Positions 8,820 through 17,293 of a DNA stretch of 64,000 nt are shown here, piece by piece (the stretch's first letter is position 1; each line of letters begins with the position of its first letter). The stretch is taken from contig NZ_KE386569.1 in the NCBI RefSeq assembly GCF_000427625.1, forward strand, positions 2,718,789-2,782,788, read 5' to 3'. The position numbers were made by a program, and so were the translations under genes. Origin of the DNA: Methylobacter luteus IMV-B-3098 (GTDB lineage Bacteria > Pseudomonadota > Gammaproteobacteria > Methylococcales > Methylomonadaceae). The notes beneath the pieces were generated by a model. It was not told where the DNA came from. It saw only the letters and a list, made by a program, of their open reading frames with translations, and searched no databases.

Positions 8820-9347
8820 CTATTTCACCATTCCCGGGCAAGGCGCGAATTCGCATGAGGGCGGTTGGCGACTGACATAAGAGCCGTCAGGACATATTTT
8901 TGCGTCCATAGTGCAGAAAACGTCACCGTTATCGCCACTATCGTCGCCGCTATCATTCGTGCCGCAGCTTGCGGAGGGTTCTATATTGTAGAAAGTGCCT
9001 TCCTTGGGGCTGACTGAATGCAATTGTTCGATGAAAGCATCAAATTCCGCGTCAACTGTGCTGGCGCCCGCTTCAGCGCACATTGATAAATTTCCCTCAA
9101 CAGGCATCGGCATAGGCAAGCCGATTCTGGGGTTGTTGACGATTCCGGGGCCATTGACAATAAATTTATCGACAGTCTGGCTGGCGACCGCATGGCCGAC
9201 GATTTGACGGACTGTTTGCACAGCGGCCTCATCCAAGGCACCGCCAATGCTGCCGATGGAGATATTAACCGCGCGGTTTCCGGCAAAGGCTGATGCACTG
9301 ATCGCCAATACTGGCCCAAGCAAAAGCAGACAAGCATACTTCTTCAT
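8820..9347 (-). CDS. secreted protein of unknown function with C-terminal Cys-rich motif
   Basis: A 175-residue protein with a clear Sec signal peptide ending near SASAFA. The middle has no recognised domain. An acidic low-complexity linker (NDSGDDSGDNGD) leads to CTMDAKICPDGSYVSRQPPS and a CEFAPCPG end, a small four-Cys motif seen at the C-terminus of many bacterial exported proteins. It is likely to act in the periplasm or outside. The 226 bases between its stop and the methyltransferase hold no convincing gene. Confidence 0.7.
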   Translation of the reverse strand: MKKYACLLLLGPVLAISASAFAGNRAVNISIGSIGGALDEAAVQTVRQIVGHAVASQTVDKFIVNGPGIVNNPRIGLPMPMPVEGNLSMCAEAGASTVDAEFDAFIEQLHSVSPKEGTFYNIEPSASCGTNDSGDDSGDNGDVFCTMDAKICPDGSYVSRQPPSCEFAPCPGMVK

Positions 9348-9610
9348 TTTATTTTCCTTCTAACGATTGAAAAACAACAGGTTGAATGGGTTTTGGCTTG
9401 AAAAGTCGACGATGAACAAAGTCAACTTATTTTGAATGTTAGCAAATAAGGAATGGAAGTCAAATCGCAACAGATCGGAGGGTAGGATGCCTGCCATGGT
9501 GGTTAAGCGCGCATCCTGCATCTCAACGCTTTTATAGCGTTGCGGAGATTTGCCTGGCTTTTCAGTTCAGGCGCCGATCCCGATCAGTCTGGCGATCATT
9601 ATGCACCGGA

Positions 9611-10663
9611 TCAGTCCTGCACTGATGGTCCTGTGTTTTTCCCGAGCACTCGACTGTACGCGCCATGAATGAACCGACTGACTGGCATGGAAAACACGAA
9701 AGGAATCCTGTAGCTGTGGATTAAATGCACAACCAGCAGAGGCGCTGCTATGCCTGTAATACAACCGGCTATCAAGTGGACTGGAATCGAGGTTATATCG
9801 AAAATATTCATCAGGAAAATTCGGGCTCCGCTGCCGGCCAGTATATGAATCAGGTATATGGCCATCGATGACGAACCGATCAGTCTGAACCAGCCAACCG
9901 GCTTTTTCGACAGGGTCTGAGATAACGCCACTATGAACAATATGGACACCAACGCCACCACTAGCGACAGCACGCCTTTATTGATATAGGATAGCCCGAG
10001 CACCCCGTGGAACAGGTATTGGGACGCAATGAATCCCGCAAACGTGATCAGCAGCAGGAATTTTGAGGCCAGCAGTTCTATTCCGGACCCTCTGCTCAGC
10101 AACATGCCGAAAGCGAAGAATACAAAATTGTTGGTGATGAAATCGAGATGAAATGTTGACGAAATCTCAGTTTGAAAAATGTAAGCGAATACGGATGCGG
10201 CAAACACCGGCAGGATAAATTTCTCCGAAGCCTTGCTGAAAATGAGCGTCGCCAGGGTAAATACCATGAATAAGGCATAAAGAAACCAGAACTGCGCCCT
10301 GGGCTGCCATAACAAGGCAAACACGTCCGAATAGCCGATACTATTGTTTGTATAGACGGACAGGTTCGCTTCTATGGTTCCCTGCAAAATAGACCATAAC
10401 AGGTAGGGATAGACGATCGTATCGATCTTGTTGGCGAATAAACCTTTGGCGCCTCTTTTCTTCAGGGAACCGTAAAAAAACAGGCCCGACAGAAAAAAGA
10501 ACAAAGGCATGTGAAAACTGTAAATGACGCTATCGGTCAGCCCGTACAGTTTTTCATCGATCTGAAGCCCCGCCTTGAACACGCCTCTGGCGACATGGCC
10601 ATAGACGAGCAGAAACACGCCAATGGCTTTGGCATAATCTCCCCATATACTCCGCTCACTCAT
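9611..10663 (-). CDS. acyltransferase 3 family membrane protein
   Basis: A 350-residue protein with about ten hydrophobic spans. The N-terminus DYAKAIGVFLLVYGHVARG contains the conserved His23 in the first span, the hallmark of the acyltransferase 3 family (OafA, NodX, WcfX type). Such proteins move acetyl or succinyl groups across the inner membrane onto sugars of O-antigen, capsule or exopolysaccharide. It stands alone with 263 non-coding bases downstream, which include a hairpin built on TAGGATGC/GCATCCT near 9482-9518. The acceptor glycan cannot be named. Confidence 0.85.
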   Translation of the reverse strand: MSERSIWGDYAKAIGVFLLVYGHVARGVFKAGLQIDEKLYGLTDSVIYSFHMPLFFFLSGLFFYGSLKKRGAKGLFANKIDTIVYPYLLWSILQGTIEANLSVYTNNSIGYSDVFALLWQPRAQFWFLYALFMVFTLATLIFSKASEKFILPVFAASVFAYIFQTEISSTFHLDFITNNFVFFAFGMLLSRGSGIELLASKFLLLITFAGFIASQYLFHGVLGLSYINKGVLSLVVALVSILFIVALSQTLSKKPVGWFRLIGSSSMAIYLIHILAGSGARIFLMNIFDITSIPVHLIAGCITGIAAPLLVVHLIHSYRIPFVFSMPVSRFIHGAYSRVLGKNTGPSVQD

Positions 10664-11291
10664 TACATGCTCCTTTTTTGTTTAGCGGGCTATTATCTAA
10701 ATTCGTGTAATCTCTGCAAGTTTTAATTATTCAACAGTATTACGGTTAAGGTCAGTTTAAGATGTAAACTAGTTATTTATCTAACATGCAGTATTGGTTG
10801 GTGATTTAAGGAAGCCCGGGTTCTCCGCTATATCGGGCATCCCGGAGCGGATTGTCAGGGTTCAAGTAAGATGCGGATGGGATCAGATTTCAAGGTAATC
10901 ATCCTTCATTTTGTTTTTTGCAAAACTTGACTCCTTAGTCTTTTATTTTTGTCCGATACCGGCTGAACCTGCCTGACTTTTAAAACCAGTATTGAGGGAT
11001 TCTCTCAATTATCATGAAAAAAAATAACCATAAGCTTACTGACGAATGCTATGATCGTTTTGCTTTTCTCGCCTGATGAGTGTTGGATGTCCTAACCTTC
11101 AAATCAGGCAAATTCATGCTCTCTTCCTCTTAATCCGGTGGCATTTTAATTCGAACTTACAACTGCATAAGTAAGGATAACAGCCGCTGAGATGGGGTAA
11201 CCACGAAGGAGAGTCCGTAGCCTTATTCAAAGACACTGGCTTGGAGAGCCTAATCAGTACCATAATTTTAATTAAAAAAACAAAGAGACAA
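10664..11291. other. long leader region before the subtilase gene
   Basis: No gene found. Two hairpins stand out: ATTGAG/CTCAAT near 10993-11011, and a possibly structured stretch at about 11167-11260 where TAAGG pairs with CCTTA and encloses TGG-5-CCA and GGA-GAG-TCC stems, followed by GGCTTGGAGAGCC. It resembles a 5-prime RNA leader, but I cannot assign it to a known riboswitch class. Confidence 0.35.
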
Positions 11292-12572
11292 ATGAAAAAG
11301 TATTTATATTTTTGTTTACTTACTGTGTGTCAGATAGCCGTTGCCCAAGACATTCCGCCTGTCAGTGAACGAGCAGGCAAGGCGCGCAGTGAGATCATAA
11401 AAGGATCTTACATTGTAACCATGGACCCGGACGAGCCGGAAGTACCGGGCTTATTCATCGCGGCTCAGAAAAAGTCGGCGCACATGGGGCAACCGGCCAA
11501 GATTAAGGAAGACTTTGCGGATAATCTGAATATAGACGGGACAGTGGAAAATATTTATCCGTCCATCCATGCCGTCCACATCAAAATGAACTCCTTTGAA
11601 GCACACTTGCTGAACAGTGACAAGCGGGTGCTCAGCATTGAGCCCGATATGACGCTGACCATCCAGGGGGCACAAACCAACCCCGGATGGGCGTTAGACC
11701 GGTCTGACGGCGCTACCACGGTGCTTGATAACACCTATCATTGGAACGCTAACGGCGCCGGACGGACTGTCTATGTCCTGGATACCGGCGTCAATACCAG
11801 CCTGTCCGAATTCGGCGGGCGAGCCGTCACGTTCTGGGATGTCAACGATCCCAATCACACAACACCGACATGGGGCCAGGATTGCTTCAATCATGGCACT
11901 GCTGTGGCCGATGCGGTCGGAGGCAAGATCTTCGGGGTGGCCAAAGGCGTATCAATTATCTCAGCGAAGGTAACCAATGGCTGCACGAAGCAATCTTATT
12001 TGTCCACGCATATTACGGCTTTCGATTGGTTGGCTACTAACGCGCCTCCCGGCACCATTGTGAACTGGAGCTTCGGGTTTGAGCCCGGAAATTGCAGTGT
12101 TCCGGCTATCTCAACCGCGCTGGAAAACGCCATGCGGGCAGCCTATGCGCATGGCGTAATCATTGTGGTTTCCGCGGGCAACGATGGTTGTAACACGGCT
12201 AATTATTCACCGACCCGGATAGGCGAGGTCTTTGTCGTCGGCGCTACCAGCAATGCCTTGCTATCATCCGGCAAGGATGCAAAAGCGTCATTCTCGCGCA
12301 CAGGCTGGCAGATCGACTTATTCGCGCCAGGGCAAGGCGTTCCTTTATATGGGAATGACGGCATACTCTATGCCTGGAACGGCACATCGCTTGCCGCGCC
12401 TTATGTTAGCGGGTTGTTTGCTATTGGTTGTCAGAGGTACCCTGCCGAGTGTGCGAAACCGCAGGCCGCTTTTGACGGGCTGAAAAGTGCCATGACACCC
12501 GGCACGGTCACCAACACAAACGGTACGCCCTTGACTGGCGCAACGTCTTTAATGATCAGGCAGGCTTGGTGA
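11292..12572 (+). CDS. subtilisin-like serine protease (S8, proteinase K type)
   Basis: The start at 11292 is preferred over one 51 bases upstream because it gives a clean signal peptide (MKKYLYFCLLTVCQIAVAQ) and has AAAGAGA before it. The product is 426 residues. Residues 35-125 look like an inhibitor-I9 propeptide. The catalytic triad is visible: Asp164 in YVLDTGVN, His201 in NHGTAVAD and Ser366 in NGTSLAAPYVSG, with the oxyanion Asn in NWSFG. It ends soon after the catalytic domain, with no anchor, so it is probably a free secreted endoprotease. Confidence 0.93.
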   Translation: MKKYLYFCLLTVCQIAVAQDIPPVSERAGKARSEIIKGSYIVTMDPDEPEVPGLFIAAQKKSAHMGQPAKIKEDFADNLNIDGTVENIYPSIHAVHIKMNSFEAHLLNSDKRVLSIEPDMTLTIQGAQTNPGWALDRSDGATTVLDNTYHWNANGAGRTVYVLDTGVNTSLSEFGGRAVTFWDVNDPNHTTPTWGQDCFNHGTAVADAVGGKIFGVAKGVSIISAKVTNGCTKQSYLSTHITAFDWLATNAPPGTIVNWSFGFEPGNCSVPAISTALENAMRAAYAHGVIIVVSAGNDGCNTANYSPTRIGEVFVVGATSNALLSSGKDAKASFSRTGWQIDLFAPGQGVPLYGNDGILYAWNGTSLAAPYVSGLFAIGCQRYPAECAKPQAAFDGLKSAMTPGTVTNTNGTPLTGATSLMIRQAW

Positions 12573-12630
12573 GTTTTTCATTCTGCACTATAGTTTGTTT
12601 TTTGGATTTTTTTAACAAGGAAAAATATTT

Positions 12631-13269
12631 ATGCGTTTAAGTCATTTTTTGAGTATGGGAGTGTCGGTCAGTCTATTGTCCATAGGGTCCGCTTTTGCGG
12701 CAAATCCCCGTGCGGACGGTTACCCGACTTATCAGGATGGAATCCTGACAATTCCGCGCGTCGATACGCCCGATCAGGTCGGCAATTATCTGGATGCAAC
12801 GTTTAAACAGGTCGCCGATGATCTTTGGGAATTGCAGGGTTATAAAACGGTTAATGAATATCCGTTGGAAAAGGCCCCGGTCGAGCAAGTCAAGCTGGTT
12901 GTCACCGATACTTTCCCTGTGCAGGTGTTTTTAAACATTCAAGGTACGTTTAACGATGGCTGCGGTAATTTAAGGCCAATCAATCGCCGCCGGGTCGACA
13001 ATCGTTTCGAAGTCACGGTGCAAGCCGAATTTCCCGACTTACCGCCTGGCACGATTTCGTGTACGATGAGCTTGGTACCTTTTGAGAAGAACATTCCCTT
13101 GCCCGTTTATGATTTGAATGCGGGCAACTATGAGTACAGCGTGAATGGCGGTGACTATACCGGCACATTTGCGTTGACCCGGGATAACCGGTTTGAGCTG
13201 ACCTGGGATAACCGGTCTGGGCTGGCCCATCGTGGTGCTCTGCAGCCGGTTTCCGAACCCGGCCAATGA
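12631..13269 (+). CDS. exported protein of unknown function
   Basis: A 212-residue protein following the protease by 58 bases with AAGGAA before its ATG. A signal peptide ends near SAFAAN. The mature part contains two Cys (in DGCGN and ISCTM) that could form a disulfide, and a C-terminal Tyr/Gly/Asn-rich part (YEYSVNGGDYTGTFALTRDN). The bases near the end contain two nearly identical copies of GATAACCGGT about 30 bases apart, encoding DNRFELTWDNRSGL. Its place after the protease suggests a partner or substrate. No family is recognised. Confidence 0.65.
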   Translation: MRLSHFLSMGVSVSLLSIGSAFAANPRADGYPTYQDGILTIPRVDTPDQVGNYLDATFKQVADDLWELQGYKTVNEYPLEKAPVEQVKLVVTDTFPVQVFLNIQGTFNDGCGNLRPINRRRVDNRFEVTVQAEFPDLPPGTISCTMSLVPFEKNIPLPVYDLNAGNYEYSVNGGDYTGTFALTRDNRFELTWDNRSGLAHRGALQPVSEPGQ

Positions 13270-13347
13270 GAAACGAGCTCGTCAAACAAGGATAAAATCT
13301 TAATGTGGCCGGGGCTATCATCACTACGATATCCCTGGCTACTCTCT

Positions 13348-14649
13348 TCAAGACACAAACCTATGGCCTTTCCAGCCGTAATAAACAATATACAAATAGC
13401 AGAGTACGGGGATAAAGAAGGCCGGCTGGATGCCGAACCGGTCCGCGAGCAGACCCTGTACAACCGGAACGATCGCGCCGCCGACGATGGCCGCGCATAA
13501 AATCCCGGAGCCCTGGCCGGTGTTTTTTCCCAAACCGTTAACGGCCAGAGAAAACAGCGTCGGGAACATGACGGAGTTGCACAGCCCCACGGCCAGAATG
13601 GCCCACATGGCCACGGGACCGCTGCCGGCCATGCTCGCTACCACCAGAACGGACGCCGCCAGGGCATTGAACGCCAGGACTTTGCCGGGCCGGATATTGC
13701 GCATGACGATCGCGCCGACGAACCGGCCGACCATGGCGCCGCCCCAGTACAGCGACACATATTTCGCGGCCTCGTGTTCGGCCAGTCCCGAGATGGCCGG
13801 CTGGGCCAGATAATTGACCAGAAAACTGCCAATCGAGACCTCCGCGCCGACATAGACAAAGATGCCGACCGCGCCCAAGACCAGGTGCCGGTAATGCCAG
13901 GCGCTCTTATGGACCGCCCCATCGGCAACCTGCTGAACGTGCGGGTCCGCAGCCTTCACCTCGGGCAATTTGATCGCGGCAAAGATGCCCGCGATCAAAA
14001 ACAAAACCGCGGCCAGCCCCAGATAAGGGTTTTGCACGACGGCCGCCTGCGCCGCTTGATAGGCAGACAACTCCCCGGCACTCAGCAATTTGATTTCATC
14101 GGCAGTTTTAACGGCGGCGGACAGAATAAACAAGGCGCCGAAATAAGGCGCGATCGTCGTGCCCAGCGAATTGAAGGCCTGCGTCATAGTCAATCGGCTG
14201 GAGGCGGTTTCCGGCCTGCCCAGAATCGTCACATAAGGATTGGCGGCGACCTGCAACAAAGTGATGCCGGAGGCCAGCACGAAGAAGGCCGCGAGAAACA
14301 ACGGGTAGGAATGCCGGCCGGCAGCCGGATAAAAAAACAGGCAGCCGAGTCCCGCTATGGACAAACCGGTAATGATACCGCCCTTGAAACCGATCCTTTC
14401 AACCAGATAGCCGCTGGGCATCGAAACCACGAAATAAGCTGTAAAGAAGCAGAACTGGATCAGCATGGCCTGCGCGTAGTTCAAGGTGAAAACCGCTTTC
14501 AGATGCGGAATCAATATATCGTTCAGGCTGGTGATAAAGCCCCAGATGAAAAACAGCGAAGTCAGCGCGGCCAGCGAGCCGAAATAAGAATTTTTGGCGT
14601 TATCCGCCGGTTTGTCGGATGTCATTGTGGTATGGGGCATATTGGCCAT
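13348..14649 (-). CDS. sugar MFS transporter, FucP/GluP type
   Basis: A 433-residue major facilitator with about twelve spans. The N-terminal block [19 protein letters not shown] is the signature of the FucP/GluP family (proton-coupled uptake of fucose, glucose or galactose). [12 protein letters not shown] is the loop 2-3 MFS motif, and [10 protein letters not shown] near the middle is also typical. It lies 74 bases after the beta-glucosidase-like gene in the same direction, so the pair probably takes up the sugar released in the periplasm. A hairpin between them may set the ratio of the two products. Confidence 0.9.
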   Translation of the reverse strand: MANMPHTTMTSDKPADNAKNSYFGSLAALTSLFFIWGFITSLNDILIPHLKAVFTLNYAQAMLIQFCFFTAYFVVSMPSGYLVERIGFKGGIITGLSIAGLGCLFFYPAAGRHSYPLFLAAFFVLASGITLLQVAANPYVTILGRPETASSRLTMTQAFNSLGTTIAPYFGALFILSAAVKTADEIKLLSAGELSAYQAAQAAVVQNPYLGLAAVLFLIAGIFAAIKLPEVKAADPHVQQVADGAVHKSAWHYRHLVLGAVGIFVYVGAEVSIGSFLVNYLAQPAISGLAEHEAAKYVSLYWGGAMVGRFVGAIVMRNIRPGKVLAFNALAASVLVVASMAGSGPVAMWAILAVGLCNSVMFPTLFSLAVNGLGKNTGQGSGILCAAIVGGAIVPVVQGLLADRFGIQPAFFIPVLCYLYIVYYGWKGHRFVS

Positions 14650-14691
14650 GCCTGTATCCTGCCTGTTAATAGTATTGGTTATGTAAGCGGT

Positions 14692-14712
14692 AGGGTACGC
14701 AATGCGTACCCT
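14692..14712. repeat. short palindrome between glycosidase and transporter
   Basis: AGGGTACGCA and TGCGTACCCT flank a single A. A related sequence, GGTACGCGATGCGTACTCTAC, stands at about 23010-23030, so this may be a dispersed hairpin repeat or an intra-operon attenuator. Confidence 0.55.
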
Positions 14713-14723
14713 GCGATTATTGA

Positions 14724-16970
14724 TTATTCCGTTACGAAAAAACCGGCCGTTTCATTGCCGACCATCACCTTAAACTCCCCCGGCTCGACGATGCGCTTCA
14801 TATCGACGCCGATAAACGACAGATCGCGCGGCGTCAGAGTAAAGCTCAGGCTTTGCTCTTGCCCCGGCTCCAGCTCCACTTTTCTGAAGGCTTTGAGCTG
14901 CTTGACGGGCCGCGTTACGGAAGCCGCGACATCGTTGAGGTAAAGCAGCACGGTTTCCTTGCCTTTCAGCATGCCGGTGTTCTTGACGGTGACATGGACG
15001 GCAATATTCTCGTCGCCGCGGATCCGCGCCTTGTCCACGCTCAGGCCGCGGGTCTCGAACGTCGTATAGCTCAGGCCATGGCCGAACGGATAGAGTGGCT
15101 TGTAAGTGTTGGATTCAAAGGTTTCGATTGGCTTGTGGTCGTACAGTACGATGTCGTTGGTGTTTCTCGGATAGCTGATGGGCAGCTTGCCGTTGGGATT
15201 GTAGTCGCCATAGAGGATATCGGCGATGGCTTCGCCGCCCTCCATGCCCGGCAGGAAGCCCAGGATCACGCCGGGCACTTTATCGGCGATGGCCGTGATG
15301 ATGCGCGGCCGGCCGCCCAGGGTCAGCAGAATGACCGGCTTGCCGGACGCGATCACGGCATTGGCCAGATCGATTTGCGCCTGATCGAGCATCAACGAGT
15401 CGATATTGCCCAGCGTTTCCGTATAAGGTTTCTCGCCCAGCGCCAACAGGACATAATCGTGGTTTTTGGCCTCGGCGACGACTTTGCCGATATCGATCGG
15501 GTCGTTAAACGCCTGGCCGCCAACATACGTGACCTTGCCGGCCGATTTTTTTTGCAGGGCTTCAAAAACGGTCAATTTATCCTGCGGATACAGGCTTTCA
15601 TTGTCCCCTTGCCAAGTAATGGTCCAGCCGCCGTTCATGACGCTGAGCAGATTGGCGGTAGGCCCCGTGACCAGAATCCTGGCGTCTTTTTTTAAAGGCA
15701 GGATATGGTTGTCGTTTTTAGCCAGAATAATGGATTCGCGCGCCGCCTGACGGTTCGTCTCCAGGGCCTCGGGCGTGGCGAAATGGCCCTCGACGGGCAA
15801 AACGGGCCTCTCGGGATCGAACAGCCCGGTCTGGAACTTGACGGTCAGAATCCTCGACACGGCCTCGTCTATGCGCGACATCGGCACTTCGCCCGCCTGG
15901 GCCAGCTCAACCAGCAGGTCGTAAAAGGTAAAATCGAACGGCACCATGCTCATATCCACGCCGGCCATCACGGCGATCTTGACCGCTTCTTTCGGGGAGG
16001 CGGCCAGCCTGTCTCGCGTGTAAAGGCGCTTGATGTCTTCCCAGTCGGATACGGCAATGCCCTTGAAGCCCAGTTCGCCGCGCAGAATCGTGGTCAGATA
16101 CTGATAGTTGGCATGGCCCGGAATGCCGTCGACTTCGGCCGAGTTGACCATGATCGTCGGTGATCCGGCCTGCACGCCGGCTTCGAACGTCGGCAGGAAA
16201 TACTCGCGCAGCATGCGCTCGCCGATCCAGGCCGGGGTCCGGTCCTTGCCGTTGATCGGAAAGCTGTAGCCGACGTAATGCTTCAGACAGGTCGGCACTT
16301 TGTCGGGCGCCGAGAAATCATCGCCCTGATGGCCTTTGATATAGGCCGTGCCCATGACGGACGCCAGATGCACATCCTCGCCATAGGTTTCCCACAAGCG
16401 CGGCCAGAGCGGTTGCCGGCCGATATCCATGACCGGCGAGAAATTCCAGTGCAGCCCCGATGCCCGCACTTCGCGGGCCGTAATCTCGCCTTCCTTGAAG
16501 CTCAGCTCCGGATTGAAAGTGGCCGCCATGCTGATGGCCTGCGGAAACAGCACTGAACCTTGCGTATAAGTCGCTCCATGAATGGCGTCAATGCCGTAGA
16601 TGACAGGAATTTTCAGGCGCGTCCTTGAAGACGTCTCTTGTATGGCGGCCGTTATTTTCCGCCAGGTTTCAATGGGGATCGCTTTGTTAAAGGGTGTGAA
16701 GGGCGTATTCAGAATGGACCCGACATGGCGATTTATCACGGCATCTTCGAGCCTGGCCCGATCAATCGGCGGCTCTTCGCCCGGCGCCACAGGCACGCCC
16801 ACGACGCTGAAGTCAATCTGCGTCATCTGCCCGACTTTTTCTTCCAGCGTCATTTCGGACAGCAGTTCTTCAACTCTATCTTCTACGGCTTCGCTTGCGG
16901 CTTGTGCATTCATGGAACACTCCAGTAAGAGAGAAATGGACAGGATTAGAACAATGTTTTTTGCTTTCAA
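14724..16970 (-). CDS. glycoside hydrolase family 3, beta-glucosidase type (BglX-like)
   Basis: A 748-residue exported enzyme. The signal peptide covers about residues 1-24. The N-terminal (beta/alpha)8 barrel starts with [39 protein letters not shown] is the classic BglX substrate block. IAVSDWEDI holds the nucleophile Asp309. The second alpha/beta domain follows, and residues from about 640 form the fibronectin III-like end ([14 protein letters not shown] then VTVKNTG). It would cut beta-linked glucosides in the periplasm, feeding the FucP-like carrier downstream. Sugar use is not expected of an obligate methanotroph, so it may instead recycle its own oligosaccharides. Confidence 0.92.
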   Translation of the reverse strand: MKAKNIVLILSISLLLECSMNAQAASEAVEDRVEELLSEMTLEEKVGQMTQIDFSVVGVPVAPGEEPPIDRARLEDAVINRHVGSILNTPFTPFNKAIPIETWRKITAAIQETSSRTRLKIPVIYGIDAIHGATYTQGSVLFPQAISMAATFNPELSFKEGEITAREVRASGLHWNFSPVMDIGRQPLWPRLWETYGEDVHLASVMGTAYIKGHQGDDFSAPDKVPTCLKHYVGYSFPINGKDRTPAWIGERMLREYFLPTFEAGVQAGSPTIMVNSAEVDGIPGHANYQYLTTILRGELGFKGIAVSDWEDIKRLYTRDRLAASPKEAVKIAVMAGVDMSMVPFDFTFYDLLVELAQAGEVPMSRIDEAVSRILTVKFQTGLFDPERPVLPVEGHFATPEALETNRQAARESIILAKNDNHILPLKKDARILVTGPTANLLSVMNGGWTITWQGDNESLYPQDKLTVFEALQKKSAGKVTYVGGQAFNDPIDIGKVVAEAKNHDYVLLALGEKPYTETLGNIDSLMLDQAQIDLANAVIASGKPVILLTLGGRPRIITAIADKVPGVILGFLPGMEGGEAIADILYGDYNPNGKLPISYPRNTNDIVLYDHKPIETFESNTYKPLYPFGHGLSYTTFETRGLSVDKARIRGDENIAVHVTVKNTGMLKGKETVLLYLNDVAASVTRPVKQLKAFRKVELEPGQEQSLSFTLTPRDLSFIGVDMKRIVEPGEFKVMVGNETAGFFVTE

Positions 16971-17195
16971 TTTTTTCGCTTATTCAATTGTTTAAGCCGG
17001 CCTTTATCGACTGTGGCTTAGTGGGGATTAATAAATTCCTGCATAAATGCTCAAGGTTTTTTAACTTGCCCGGGGTGCAGCGGGCAAAGGTTAACAAGCC
17101 TGAATTGGTTGCACGGCATCGATGCTTGCGCTCATGCAGGGCATGGAAACAGAATTTTAAAGAACTTGCCGCAAATAAAGTAGTTTTTCTCAACA

Positions 17196-17293
17196 GGTGA
17201 GGACATGCCCTGCCTGCTCGTCTATCTGTCAATGGTGCAGGATAAACGCATCAGTTAATTAATAATAAAGGAGAGTCCATGATAGACACTGCA
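17196..17293 (+). promoter_or_regulatory. duplicated leader, copy 1, with candidate ECF promoter
   Basis: The leader of the receptor gene. TGAGGACA (17198-17205), 13 bases, then CGTCTA (17219-17224) fits the promoter pattern seen before other iron-uptake genes in this window. The whole stretch, through TGCAGGATAAA, GCATC, GTTAA, GGAGAGTCC and the first codons ATGATAGA, is repeated with few changes at 20656-20750 in front of the PepSY gene. The segment 16971-17195 holds no gene. Confidence 0.55.

Noticed and set aside
8611-8856. 81-codon frame between methyltransferase and secreted-protein genes
   Set aside because: Overlaps the end of the secreted-protein gene, lacks a ribosome-binding site and shows no conserved pattern.
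11176-11200. CTGAGAT resembling a TPP riboswitch
   Set aside because: Only the CTGAGA core is present; the paired ACCTGAT and GGA-rich end expected of a THI box are missing, and the downstream gene is a protease.
13774-14943. 389-codon open frame on the plus strand
   Set aside because: Opposite both the sugar transporter and the end of the glycosidase, which are well supported; it also crosses their intergenic hairpin.
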